From contig NZ_AMRV01000002.1 in NCBI RefSeq assembly GCF_000342165.1, positions 372,001 to 436,000 of the forward strand: 64,000 bases of DNA, read 5' to 3'. A program made the position numbers and the translations under genes. This DNA is from Pacificimonas flava (GTDB lineage Bacteria; Pseudomonadota; Alphaproteobacteria; Sphingomonadales; Sphingomonadaceae). Below are positions 19,458-27,535 of this stretch, one piece after another. The notes below the pieces were generated by a model that saw only the letters and a list, made by a program, of their open reading frames with translations, searched no databases and was not told the DNA's origin. How positions within the stretch are numbered: position 1 is the stretch's first letter; each line of letters starts with the position of its first letter.

Positions 19458-20816
19458 TCAGTTCAAATAGGCGAGAACCCTGCCGCCGGGGCCGCCGGGC
19501 AGATCCTCGGGCACCAGCATGCTGACCCGGCGGTTCTGAAAACTGGACGGCGCGGGCGAGACGGTGCGCGATCCGCCGGGCGCGACCTGCTGAACTTCCA
19601 TGCCGCGCTGCGCAATTCCGTTGGCCCCGAAACGGAATATGCCGTCAATGCCGACAAAGCCGTCCGGATCGGTCAAGCGGTCGACGGGAAAGGTCCTGTC
19701 GAGCGGCCAGTCGCGCGCGATGCCGGCGGCCAGCAGCGTGGCGTCGTAGGCCAGGCTTGCAAGACGCGAGGGCTGACCGCCGTAACGCGTCTTGAAACGC
19801 TGCGCGAGCTGCCGGAAACGGGCATCGGGGACGCTGGCAAACAGGCTGCCGTGCAGGCCCTGCGCCTGCGCGATCCGCGGATCCGCGTTCCAAAGCTCCG
19901 TGCCAAGATATTTCACCTCATCCGGACCGGCGTCGAAGCGGCCGAGGCTTTGGAGGAATTCGGACGCGATAGCACCGCCGTCCGCGATCAGCAGCGCATC
20001 GAAGCTGACGGGCGGCATGTTTTCTTCCACGTTCCGCACCGTCCCGTCGGAGCGCACGACACCGCGAGACGCGGCACGAGCCGACCGCGCGTCGAAATCC
20101 GTCAGCCGGCGTACGGCCGCAGTCAGCGCGGAGCGCTTGCGCTCATAGGTTTCGATGGCGGTGACGCGGCCACCAGCATCGCGCACGGCCGCAAGGAAGG
20201 CCTGGCTGGCGCGGCGTCCATAGACGCCCTGCGGCACCAGCGCGGCGAAATTGCCCATGCCTTGGGACCGGGCATAGCCGACGACGCGCTCAATGCTCTG
20301 GTTCGGCTGGAAGCCCATGATGTAGACGCCGCTGCCGGCAATCTCGGCATCGTTGGAAAAACTGATGACGGGAATATTGCGGCCGCGGGCGATGCTGCGA
20401 ATCTCGCTGACATTCTCCGCAAGCAGCGGGCCGAGGAACAGGCCGGCGCCGTCAGCGATGGCGCGTTCGGCCGCGCGCTCCGCCCCGCCGGCCGTATCGT
20501 ACACTTCAAGTTCGATACCGACCTCGCCCAGATCGTCGAGCGCCATGCTGGCGGCATTGGCGAGAGAGCGGCCGACGCGGGCGTTAGAGCCGCTGACAGG
20601 CAGCAGCAGGGCGACGCGGTTCTTCTCGACCGCCTCCGCGCTGGTGGGAATGTCCGGCGGCGGCAGTGTCGGCAGCGCTTCCTCCTGGACGGGCGGCGGC
20701 GCCGTCACCAGATCCTCGTCCCCGCCCATGGACGAGCAGGCGCCTGTCGCCAGCATGACCGCGCCTGCGCACAGGGCCGCCAGACCACGCTTCCAACTGG
20801 AACCTCGTACCATCAT
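19458..20816 (-). CDS. LpoA-type penicillin-binding protein activator / periplasmic-binding-fold lipoprotein
   Basis: A lipoprotein of about 452 residues with a lipobox (ATGACSS, Cys near residue 26) and a type I periplasmic-binding fold. The body starts KNRVALLLPVSGSNARVGRSLANAASMAL and contains GPLLAENVSEI, PVISFSNDAEIAG and YDATLLAAGI. Gammaproteobacterial LpoA shares this fold and activates a bifunctional peptidoglycan synthase; alphaproteobacterial members are annotated by analogy. Two adjacent ATGs (20816 and 20813) are possible starts. It is divergent from rsmI, as LpoA is in E. coli, with only 18 bases between start codons. Confidence 0.82.
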   Translation of the reverse strand: MMVRGSSWKRGLAALCAGAVMLATGACSSMGGDEDLVTAPPPVQEEALPTLPPPDIPTSAEAVEKNRVALLLPVSGSNARVGRSLANAASMALDDLGEVGIELEVYDTAGGAERAAERAIADGAGLFLGPLLAENVSEIRSIARGRNIPVISFSNDAEIAGSGVYIMGFQPNQSIERVVGYARSQGMGNFAALVPQGVYGRRASQAFLAAVRDAGGRVTAIETYERKRSALTAAVRRLTDFDARSARAASRGVVRSDGTVRNVEENMPPVSFDALLIADGGAIASEFLQSLGRFDAGPDEVKYLGTELWNADPRIAQAQGLHGSLFASVPDARFRQLAQRFKTRYGGQPSRLASLAYDATLLAAGIARDWPLDRTFPVDRLTDPDGFVGIDGIFRFGANGIAQRGMEVQQVAPGGSRTVSPAPSSFQNRRVSMLVPEDLPGGPGGRVLAYLN

Positions 20817-20834
20817 CGCGTAGCCCTCACCCAA

Positions 20835-21677
20835 ATGCACTCACAAACTCTCACTCCGGGGCTCTATATCGTCGCCACGCCTATCGGCAACCTGAACGAC
20901 CTGTCGTTTCGTGCGGCGAACGTCCTGAAATCGGCAGCCCTGGTCGCGGCCGAGGATACACGCGTCACGGGAAAATTGCTGCACCATATCGGTGCGGACA
21001 CGCCCATGGTCCGGCACGACGAGCATGTCGGCGCCCGGGTGCGGCCGGAGCTGATCCGCCGGGCCGAAAGCGAGGCCGTCGCCGTCGTCACCGACGCCGG
21101 AACGCCGCTGATCTCAGACCCCGGCTACCGGCTGGTGCGGGAAGCGCGGGCGGCCGGCATCGCCATATTCACCGTGCCCGGCCCCTCCGCCCTCATCGCG
21201 GGCCTGTCCATTGCCGGGCTGCCGACCGATCGGTTTCTGTTCGCCGGTTTTCCGCCACCGAAGGAGAAGGGCCTGCGCGATACGTTCGCCGAACTTGCCG
21301 ACATCCGCGCGACACTTGCGTTCTACGAGACGGGACCCCGCCTGGCGCGCTTCCTGACGGTCGCGGCGGAGGTGTTCGGCCCGCGAGAGGCGGCCGTTGC
21401 GCGCGAACTGACCAAATTGCATGAGGAGTTGGTGTTCGAACCGCTCGACCGATTGTCCGCCCGCTACGCCGATGCGGCGCCACCGAAGGGCGAGATCGTC
21501 GTCATGATCGGCCCACCGTTGGCCGAAGCCGCGCCCAGTGGCGCCGACCTCGACGCGGCCCTTCGTACGGCCCTGGCGGAAGGAACGGTGAAGGACGCGG
21601 TGAAGCGCGTGACAGCGGATCTCGGCCTGCCGCGCGCGGATGTCTATGCGCGGGCGCTGGCGCTGAAGGACGGATGA
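20835..21677 (+). CDS. rsmI: 16S rRNA 2'-O-ribose C1402 methyltransferase
   Basis: A SAM-dependent methyltransferase for 16S rRNA C1402, 280 residues. Diagnostic segments are LYIVATPIGNLNDLSFRA, ALVAAEDTRVTGKLL, SVVTDAGTPLISDPG-like VVTDAGTPLISDPGYRLVREA, and the C-terminal helix ending in DVYARAL. The ATG at 20835 begins the conserved domain almost at once; its ribosome-binding site is weak. The gene overlaps yraN by four bases. The lpoA-like / rsmI / yraN order is conserved across proteobacteria. Confidence 0.95.
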   Translation: MHSQTLTPGLYIVATPIGNLNDLSFRAANVLKSAALVAAEDTRVTGKLLHHIGADTPMVRHDEHVGARVRPELIRRAESEAVAVVTDAGTPLISDPGYRLVREARAAGIAIFTVPGPSALIAGLSIAGLPTDRFLFAGFPPPKEKGLRDTFAELADIRATLAFYETGPRLARFLTVAAEVFGPREAAVARELTKLHEELVFEPLDRLSARYADAAPPKGEIVVMIGPPLAEAAPSGADLDAALRTALAEGTVKDAVKRVTADLGLPRADVYARALALKDG

Positions 21678-22024
21678 CACGCGACCGGACGGCGGCGGAG
21701 CGGAAGGGCCGGCGCGCCGAGACATGGGCGGCACTCTATCTGCGGCTGAAGGGGTACCGGATTCACGCACGCCGCGTCCGCACCCGCGCCGGCGAAGTCG
21801 ACATTGTCGCGCAGCGCGGCCGCACGCTGGTTTTTGTAGAGGTGAAGTGGCGGCCCACCGATCTTGCCGCCGATGCGGCCATCGCGCCCGGCCGCCTGGC
21901 CCGCGTTCACCGAGCGGCGGAGGCGTTGTGGCCGCGCTATTCGGCGGCCGCCGACGGCGCGCGCGTCGATGCTGTTCTCGTACGTCCCGGGCGATGGCCG
22001 CTTCACCTGAAGGGCCTATTTTGA
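21674..22024 (+). CDS. YraN family (UPF0102) endonuclease-like protein
   Basis: A 116-residue protein with the restriction-endonuclease-like motif GEVDIVAQRGRTLVFVEVKWR (Asp and the ExK pair) and the N-terminal AERKGRRAETWAALYLRLKGY typical of the family. The cellular role is not established; a function in DNA processing or replication-fork repair has been suggested. The start overlaps the rsmI stop (ATGA). Confidence 0.92.
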   Translation: MTRDRTAAERKGRRAETWAALYLRLKGYRIHARRVRTRAGEVDIVAQRGRTLVFVEVKWRPTDLAADAAIAPGRLARVHRAAEALWPRYSAAADGARVDAVLVRPGRWPLHLKGLF

Positions 22025-22078
22025 CGTTCACCTAAATTTTCCGTGACGCATCTGGTGCCAAGCGGCAGAACGCAGGAC

Positions 22079-23020
22079 ATGAGCCTGAATGTCGCCGTCC
22101 AGATGGACCCGATCGCCGCCGTCAAGATTGCCGGCGATTCCACCTTCGCGCTGATGCTGAAGGCGCAGGAACGCGGCCACAAATTGTGGCATTATCTGGC
22201 GAAGGACCTGTCCTGGACGGGCGGGGCCGTGCGTGCACGCGCCAGACCGGTCGAGGTGCGCGCGGTGGAGGGCGATCATTTCACGCTGGGCGAGGAAGAG
22301 ATGATCGACCTTGGCACGGACATCGACGTCGTCCTGATGCGGCAGGACCCGCCCTTCGACATCGCCTATATCACCGCGACGCACCTTCTTGAAATGGTAC
22401 GAGAGAAGACGCTGATCGTGAACGACCCTGTCGAGGTGCGGAACGCCCCGGAAAAGCTGTTCGTGCTGCGCTATGCCGACCTGATGCCGGACACGATGAT
22501 CACGCGGTCCGCAGACGACGTGCGCGCATTCCGCGACAAGCATGGCGCGGTCGTGGTGAAGCCGCTGCACGGGAAGGGCGGCGAGGCCGTGTTCAAGCTG
22601 GACGAGGACGACGGCAACCTCGGCGCGCTCGTCGAATTGTTCGGAGAGATCTTCAAGGAGCCGTTCATCGCCCAGGCCTTCCTGCCTGCCGTGGTGGAGG
22701 GCGACAAACGCATCGTCCTTGTCGATGGTGAGGCGGTCGGCGCCGTAAACCGCCTGCCCAAGAAGGGAGAAATCCGCAGCAATTTCGCCGCTGGCGGCTC
22801 CGGCGCGAAAACCGAATTGACGGAGCGGGAGCAAGAAATCTGCGCACGCATCGGCCCCGATCTGAAGGCGCGCGGCCTGATCTTCGTGGGCATCGACGTC
22901 ATCGGCGGACTGCTGACGGAAATCAACGTCACTTCACCCACCGGCATCGTCGCCATCGACCGCTACAACGGCACCGACATCCCGGGCCGTATCTGGGATG
23001 CCATCGAGGGGCGGTTGTAG
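22079..23020 (+). CDS. gshB: glutathione synthase
   Basis: Joins gamma-glutamylcysteine and glycine using ATP. The 313-residue protein starts MSLNVAVQMDPIAAVKIAGDSTF, typical of GshB. It has RQDPPFDIAYI, VVVKPLHGKGGEAVF (ATP-grasp), GDKRIVLVDGEAVGAVNRLPKKGEIRSN and INVTSPTGI. An in-frame GTG at 22043 would add 12 residues but no family similarity. It follows rsmI-yraN on the same strand. gshA is not in the window. Confidence 0.96.
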   Translation: MSLNVAVQMDPIAAVKIAGDSTFALMLKAQERGHKLWHYLAKDLSWTGGAVRARARPVEVRAVEGDHFTLGEEEMIDLGTDIDVVLMRQDPPFDIAYITATHLLEMVREKTLIVNDPVEVRNAPEKLFVLRYADLMPDTMITRSADDVRAFRDKHGAVVVKPLHGKGGEAVFKLDEDDGNLGALVELFGEIFKEPFIAQAFLPAVVEGDKRIVLVDGEAVGAVNRLPKKGEIRSNFAAGGSGAKTELTEREQEICARIGPDLKARGLIFVGIDVIGGLLTEINVTSPTGIVAIDRYNGTDIPGRIWDAIEGRL

Positions 23021-23030
23021 ACGGCCGCCC

Positions 23031-23507
23031 TCAAAAGGCGATGAAGCGTCCGGCCAGTATGGCCGCGCTCCAGATAGAGAGCGACAAGGCGGCCGAGACT
23101 CGCAGCCGTTTCGCGACGGAGCCGTTCTCTCGCGCCGCTCTCTTCCACCCTTGGGTAGAGTGTACCCAAGCTGCGTGCGCGGTTCCGATCAGCACCAGAC
23201 CTACCTTGATCAGGAACGCCGAGTTTTCCGCATAGTCGCGCGGTTGGATGCTGAACAGCAGCAGGCCGGTCGCAGCCGCAAGGCCCAGCCCGCAGGCGGA
23301 CACGCGCGGCAAATAGAGCGCCAGGGGTTGGACGGGTATCTGGGGGAACAATCCCAACAGCTTCAGATCGAGCGAAAGAATCGATCCGAACAGGACCGCG
23401 AGGCCGATGATATGCAGGCCGTTTACAATTGGATAGGCGGTGCGCGACGTCCTCAATGCCTCCGCCAACGCAGAATTCTCCACGGCGGTCAGAGCCACGT
23501 CGAGCAT
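23031..23507 (-). CDS. four-helix membrane protein (DUF6644-like)
   Basis: A 158-residue integral membrane protein with about four hydrophobic segments, at roughly residues 27-50, 65-86, 98-115 and 137-155. The segment ALRTSRTAYPIVNGLHIIGLAVLFGSI and its conserved histidine resemble DUF6644 proteins, which often sit beside DUF6152 genes as here (14 bases between them). Function unknown. It is convergent with gshB. Confidence 0.68.
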   Translation of the reverse strand: MLDVALTAVENSALAEALRTSRTAYPIVNGLHIIGLAVLFGSILSLDLKLLGLFPQIPVQPLALYLPRVSACGLGLAAATGLLLFSIQPRDYAENSAFLIKVGLVLIGTAHAAWVHSTQGWKRAARENGSVAKRLRVSAALSLSIWSAAILAGRFIAF

Positions 23508-23521
23508 CGCGGCGCCGAATT

Positions 23522-23914
23522 TTACTTGCCGGGCTTCAAGGTCTTCGGGCGATCCGGGTAGACGTCGTAGGTCTTGCCGTTCACCGTGATCGTTTCCGCC
23601 TTGAACGCGCGTTCGTCCGCATCGCGAGACCGGTGGCCGGTGACCACGGCCTGATCGCCGGTCTCAGCCACCCCTTCCACGAAACCCGCACGGGCAGACG
23701 CCGACGGCGGCGCAAGGTCGACCTGCCATGTTCCGGCCTGATCGCGCAATTCGAGGTGCATGTGAGGATTGCCGAAGCTGATCGAAACGATCTCGCCGGA
23801 AAGGCGGCTTTCCTCGTCTTCTGTCCAGGCCCAACCGTGATGCGCCAGGACGCTAGCGGGCACGGAAACGGACATGAGGGCCAGCAATGCTGTTTTGAAA
23901 CGAACTCGCATCAT
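23522..23914 (-). CDS. DUF6152 family periplasmic protein
   Basis: A 130-residue secreted protein. The signal peptide ends at VLAHHGW, placing an HH pair near the mature N-terminus, followed by LSGEIVSISFGNPHMHLELRD and TWQVDLAPPSASARAGF, which match DUF6152. The ATG at 23914 follows AAGGAG with an 8-base spacer; a second ATG is adjacent at 23911. Histidine-rich positions suggest metal binding, but the function is not established. Probably in one operon with the DUF6644-like membrane gene. Confidence 0.78.
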   Translation of the reverse strand: MMRVRFKTALLALMSVSVPASVLAHHGWAWTEDEESRLSGEIVSISFGNPHMHLELRDQAGTWQVDLAPPSASARAGFVEGVAETGDQAVVTGHRSRDADERAFKAETITVNGKTYDVYPDRPKTLKPGK

Positions 23915-23984
23915 TGATGAGACTCCTTGGCTTCTCACCCGCTGCACACTGTATAGCCCAAATCGAGGGATGATGCGAACAAGT

Positions 23985-25076
23985 CTAATCGTCCGGAGAA
24001 ATCGTTTCGCCCGGCCCCGGCTTCGCCTCTGGCGGTTTGGTGCTCGGCCGCGCTTGCGCCGCCCTCTTGGCCGGCATCAATTCGAATTTCATCAGCAAGG
24101 TTCGCTGGGCCGGGCTGAAATTATCGTCGCTCATCAGATAGAGGAAGGTACGCTCGCCCGACACGCGGATAGCGAGCGCCTCCATATTATCGACGGTCAG
24201 GGGCGCCTTCAGCATGGTCAGCGGCGTTCGCTTCAAGCGGCCGGGCCCGCTGGGAGACGCTTGAAATTCGAGCAGGTCCAGGCGGGCCGCGACGCCTTGC
24301 AGCGGCGAATAGCGGCGGCTGAGAAGCAGGATGCCGCCATCCGGCAGGGCGTGCGCGTCCGTCGGCTTGAAATCCGTTGGCAATTCGAAGGGGATTTCCG
24401 AGGTGCGCAGCTTGCCGTCGCGTCCACGCCACTGGCGGTGCGCGAGGACACGGCCGTCCCGGCGCAAATCCTCCGGGATCAGGAACGTGCCCCGTTCCGT
24501 GCCGGCCACCGCCTCGATGCCGCCATTTTCCGGCAATGCCTCGACCCAGTCACCGAGCGGCAGTTCGCGCATGAACGCGCCGATCCCTCCGTCTTCATCA
24601 AGGGCATAGCGCCATGCGCGGTGCGAGCGTTCGAAATAGACATTGGCGGCGACCGGCTTCCCGTCCGTGCGCTGGATGGACAGCGCCTCCGCATCGGCCA
24701 GAGGCTTGACCAAAAGCGGAGCGCCGCGATCGTCTGTCAAAATGCCGATGCGGGCCGCCGCGATGCCGGTCAGCCTGTCATCCGCCTCCTCGGTGTCGAG
24801 GCGCAGCCAGTCGCCCTGGTCGGTGATGGCCAAAAAGCGGTCGCCGCCCAGCCAGCGCAGACCCGACACGCCGCCGACCCGCTCCTCGCCGGAGGACAGG
24901 ACCAGACCGCCGCGATAGGCCAGTCGGCCAATCCTTTCGACCTTCGCATCGCTTTCGCTGAGCGCCAGCGGTTCCGCCGCGATCGTGACGGGCCCGTCCT
25001 CCGCCTGCGCATTCATCGCCGCAAGCGCGAACAGCGCCGTGGCGACCGCGTAGAATCCCGACCGTAACCCTGTCAT
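23985..25076 (-). CDS. esterase-like activity of phytase family protein
   Basis: A 363-residue exported protein with a signal peptide ending near residue 25 (MNAQA) and a phytase-like beta-propeller-type domain: RGGLVLSSGEERVGGVSGLRWLGGDRFLAITDQGDW, ADAEALSIQ, NGGIEAVAGTERG, DAHALPDGGILLLSR and DNMEALAIRV. These repeated D/E-rich loops are typical of the family. Substrate unknown; the family name does not prove phytase activity. The ATG at 25076 follows GAGGCGGG closely. It is divergent from recQ, 69 bases away. Confidence 0.85.
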   Translation of the reverse strand: MTGLRSGFYAVATALFALAAMNAQAEDGPVTIAAEPLALSESDAKVERIGRLAYRGGLVLSSGEERVGGVSGLRWLGGDRFLAITDQGDWLRLDTEEADDRLTGIAAARIGILTDDRGAPLLVKPLADAEALSIQRTDGKPVAANVYFERSHRAWRYALDEDGGIGAFMRELPLGDWVEALPENGGIEAVAGTERGTFLIPEDLRRDGRVLAHRQWRGRDGKLRTSEIPFELPTDFKPTDAHALPDGGILLLSRRYSPLQGVAARLDLLEFQASPSGPGRLKRTPLTMLKAPLTVDNMEALAIRVSGERTFLYLMSDDNFSPAQRTLLMKFELMPAKRAAQARPSTKPPEAKPGPGETISPDD

Positions 25077-25145
25077 CCCGCCTCTTCGTCCCTGCGACCT
25101 GTTCGACTGTGGCGCGCGCCGCGCCGCGCCGCTATCCGGACGGCT

Positions 25146-26945
25146 GTGTATATCAGTGAGCCCGTACAGATCCTGAACGACGTTTTCGGCTACAAGTCGT
25201 TCCGTCCCCTGCAAGGCGAAATCGTCGAGGCGGTCGCGCGCGGCGAGGATCGCCTCGCCATCATGCCGACCGGCGCGGGCAAGTCGCTCTGCTATCAGGT
25301 GCCCGCACTCGCCCGGCCGGGCACGGCGCTCGTCATCTCGCCGCTGGTCGCGTTGATGCAGGATCAGGTCCGCGCGCTGCGGGAGGCGGGCGTCGCCGCT
25401 GCTGCGCTGACCGGCGCGACGGCGATGGACGAACGCCGCGACATCTGGAATGCGCTGGAACAGGGGACGCTCGACCTCCTCTATGTCGCGCCCGAGCGGG
25501 CGACCATGCCCGACTTCCAGGACCGGATCGGCCGCGCCGACCTTGCTCTCATCGCCATCGACGAGGCGCACTGCGTTTCGGAATGGGGTCATGATTTCCG
25601 GCCGGATTACCGGCAGCTGCGCCCGCTCTGCGACCGCTTTCCGGGCGTTCCTCGCATCGGCCTGACCGCGACGGCCGATGCGATGACGCAGGCCGATATC
25701 GCCCAGCAGCTCGGCATCGACGCGGACAAGGTCGTGGTCGCCGGCTTCGACCGGCCGAACATCACCTATCACGTCCGCGCCGGCGACAGCCGTACGCGCC
25801 AGCTGATGGATTTCCTGAACGGGCGGCGGGGCCGGGCAGGCATCGTCTATGCGCCGACCCGGGCAAAGGTCGATGCCATCGCGGCGCAGCTGCAGGCTGC
25901 CGGCCTCAACGCGCTGCCCTATCATGCCGGTCTGGATGCGGAGACGCGCAGTGCGAATCAGGCCGCCTTCGTCGCCGGCGACGACATGATTATGGTGGCG
26001 ACGGTCGCGTTCGGCATGGGCATCGACAAGCCGGACGTGCGCTTCGTGGCGCATATGGCGCTGCCGAAATCGATCGAGGCCTATTATCAGGAAACGGGCC
26101 GCGCCGGCCGCGACGGTGCGCCGGCCGAGGCGGTGATGTGGTGGGGGGCGGCGGATATTGCCCGCGCTCGCTCTCAGCTTGCCGAGGGGGAAAGTTCCGA
26201 GGAGCGGCGGCGCATCGACGAGGGCAAGCTGAACGCGCTCGCCGCCTATGCCGCCAGCGCCGCCTGCCGCCGCATCGCCCTTCTGACCTATTTCGGAGAG
26301 CCGGCGCCGGCGCCTTGCGGCAACTGCGACAATTGTCTGGAGCCGCCGACACAGGTCGACGTCAGCGAGGATGCCGTCAAGCTGCTCAGCGCCGTATACC
26401 GAACAGGTCAGCGGTTCGGGCTGGGGCATATTGCCGATGTGCTGGGGGGCGTTGCCAGCGAACGAGCCTCGAAGCTGGGGCATGACCGACTGGGCGTGTT
26501 CGGGCTGACCGAGGGGAAGACGACCAGGGACTGGCGGCCGGTGCAGCAGCAGCTGGTGGCGGAGGATGCGCTGCGGGTCGATCCGCAATATGGCGGGCTG
26601 ACGCTGGGGCCGGCGGCGCGGGCCGTTCTGAAGGGCGAGCGGACGGTCAGCATCGTACCGCCGCCGCCGGGGCGAAAGCGTCGCCGTCAGCAGGGTGCCC
26701 CGGCGCTGTCCGACGCCGACGATCCGTTGTTCGGACGGCTGCGGGCGCTTCGCAAGGCGCTTGCCGCCGAGCACGGGGTCCCGGCCTATGTCATCTTTCA
26801 CGACGCCACCCTGGCGGAGGTGGCGGCGCGGCGGCCGGCGACAGAGGCCGATCTGGCCGGCATCAGCGGTGTCGGCGGCGCCAAGCTGGAACGCTACGGC
26901 GCCGCCTTCATCACCGCCATCGCCGACTATGAGGCTCAGCAGTAG
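25146..26945 (+). CDS. recQ: ATP-dependent DNA helicase RecQ
   Basis: A 3'-5' DNA helicase of 599 residues used in recombination and fork repair. It has Walker A MPTGAGKSLCYQ, the DEAH box IDEAHCVSEWGHDFRP, GLTATA, YYQETGRAGRDG (motif VI), a four-cysteine zinc site (ACRR, then CGNCDNC), a winged helix and a C-terminal HRDC domain (ALRKALAAEHGVPAYVIFHD). The start is GTG at 25146. The last 10 bases overlap the convergent glycine-zipper gene. Confidence 0.96.
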   Translation: MYISEPVQILNDVFGYKSFRPLQGEIVEAVARGEDRLAIMPTGAGKSLCYQVPALARPGTALVISPLVALMQDQVRALREAGVAAAALTGATAMDERRDIWNALEQGTLDLLYVAPERATMPDFQDRIGRADLALIAIDEAHCVSEWGHDFRPDYRQLRPLCDRFPGVPRIGLTATADAMTQADIAQQLGIDADKVVVAGFDRPNITYHVRAGDSRTRQLMDFLNGRRGRAGIVYAPTRAKVDAIAAQLQAAGLNALPYHAGLDAETRSANQAAFVAGDDMIMVATVAFGMGIDKPDVRFVAHMALPKSIEAYYQETGRAGRDGAPAEAVMWWGAADIARARSQLAEGESSEERRRIDEGKLNALAAYAASAACRRIALLTYFGEPAPAPCGNCDNCLEPPTQVDVSEDAVKLLSAVYRTGQRFGLGHIADVLGGVASERASKLGHDRLGVFGLTEGKTTRDWRPVQQQLVAEDALRVDPQYGGLTLGPAARAVLKGERTVSIVPPPPGRKRRRQQGAPALSDADDPLFGRLRALRKALAAEHGVPAYVIFHDATLAEVAARRPATEADLAGISGVGGAKLERYGAAFITAIADYEAQQ

Positions 26946-27382
26946 CGGCGGTTGCTGTCGCCCTTGCCGATTTCGTGGCCCAGCACCGCGCCGGCGGCAG
27001 CGCCGAGGATGGAGCCGATGGTCTTGTCGCCGCGGCCCGCGACCTCGTTGCCGACCACGCCGCCGGCGACGCCGCCGATCACCGTGCCGACATTGACGCC
27101 ATTGCCCGACCGGCAGCGGTCGTAGCTGTCGTATCGGTTGCCGCGGCGGTCGTACCAGTCGTCCCGGTCGCGGCGGTCGCGCCGGTCATAGCGAACACGG
27201 TCATACCGGCGGTCGTCGCGGCGATAGTCGCGGTAGTCCCGGTCGTAGCGGCCGTCGCGGTCATAGCCCCTGTCCCAGCCGCCGCGGCGGTCGTCGCGGT
27301 CCCAGCGGCCGTCGGCGAAGGCCGGGGTGGCGGCGCTGAGCCCGGTCAGGGCGATGGTTCCGATCAAAATCTGTTTCAGCAT
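26936..27382 (-). CDS. glycine-zipper 2TM-domain protein with an Asp/Arg/Tyr-rich low-complexity region
   Basis: A 148-residue exported protein. The signal peptide (MLKQILIGTIALTGLSAATPAFA) is followed by about 70 residues made almost only of D, R, Y, G and W in short repeats, then a glycine-zipper hairpin (VNVGTVIGGVAGGVVGNEVAGRGD and KTIGSILGAAAGAVLGHEIG). Such proteins sit in or at the outer membrane, like SlyB or RcnB-type proteins; the exact function is unknown. The ATG at 27382 follows GGAGAG. A long stem-loop lies in its leader. Confidence 0.82.
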   Translation of the reverse strand: MLKQILIGTIALTGLSAATPAFADGRWDRDDRRGGWDRGYDRDGRYDRDYRDYRRDDRRYDRVRYDRRDRRDRDDWYDRRGNRYDSYDRCRSGNGVNVGTVIGGVAGGVVGNEVAGRGDKTIGSILGAAAGAVLGHEIGKGDSNRRYC

Positions 27383-27413
27383 GGCATACTCTCCATAAAC
27401 CCCTTGTGGCGGT

Positions 27414-27454
27414 GTGGCCGCGGGCGGAACAGGGGACCGAAATCCCGCGGCCAC
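27414..27454 (-). promoter_or_regulatory. 11-bp stem-loop in the leader of the glycine-zipper gene
   Basis: Arms 27414-27424 and 27444-27454 are perfectly complementary over 11 GC-rich bases with a 19-base loop. It lies between cobT and the glycine-zipper start, 32 bases upstream of the latter. No T-run follows on the minus strand, so a leader structure or a processing/stability element is more likely than an intrinsic terminator. Confidence 0.5.
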
Positions 27455-27535
27455 ATCCCGACACTGGACCCCGTCCATTGAGCCGATGCTGAACGCGCCG
27501 TTTTTGTTCGGTTCATCGAAAAAGCGCCCGCCCCC

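Noticed and set aside
22043-22078. GTG start for gshB
   Set aside because: It adds 12 residues without family similarity; ATG at 22079 gives the standard GshB N-terminus.
25077-26801. Long minus-strand extension of the phytase-like gene across recQ
   Set aside because: The open frame upstream of 25076 is antisense to recQ, has no homology signals, and the signal peptide begins at 25076.
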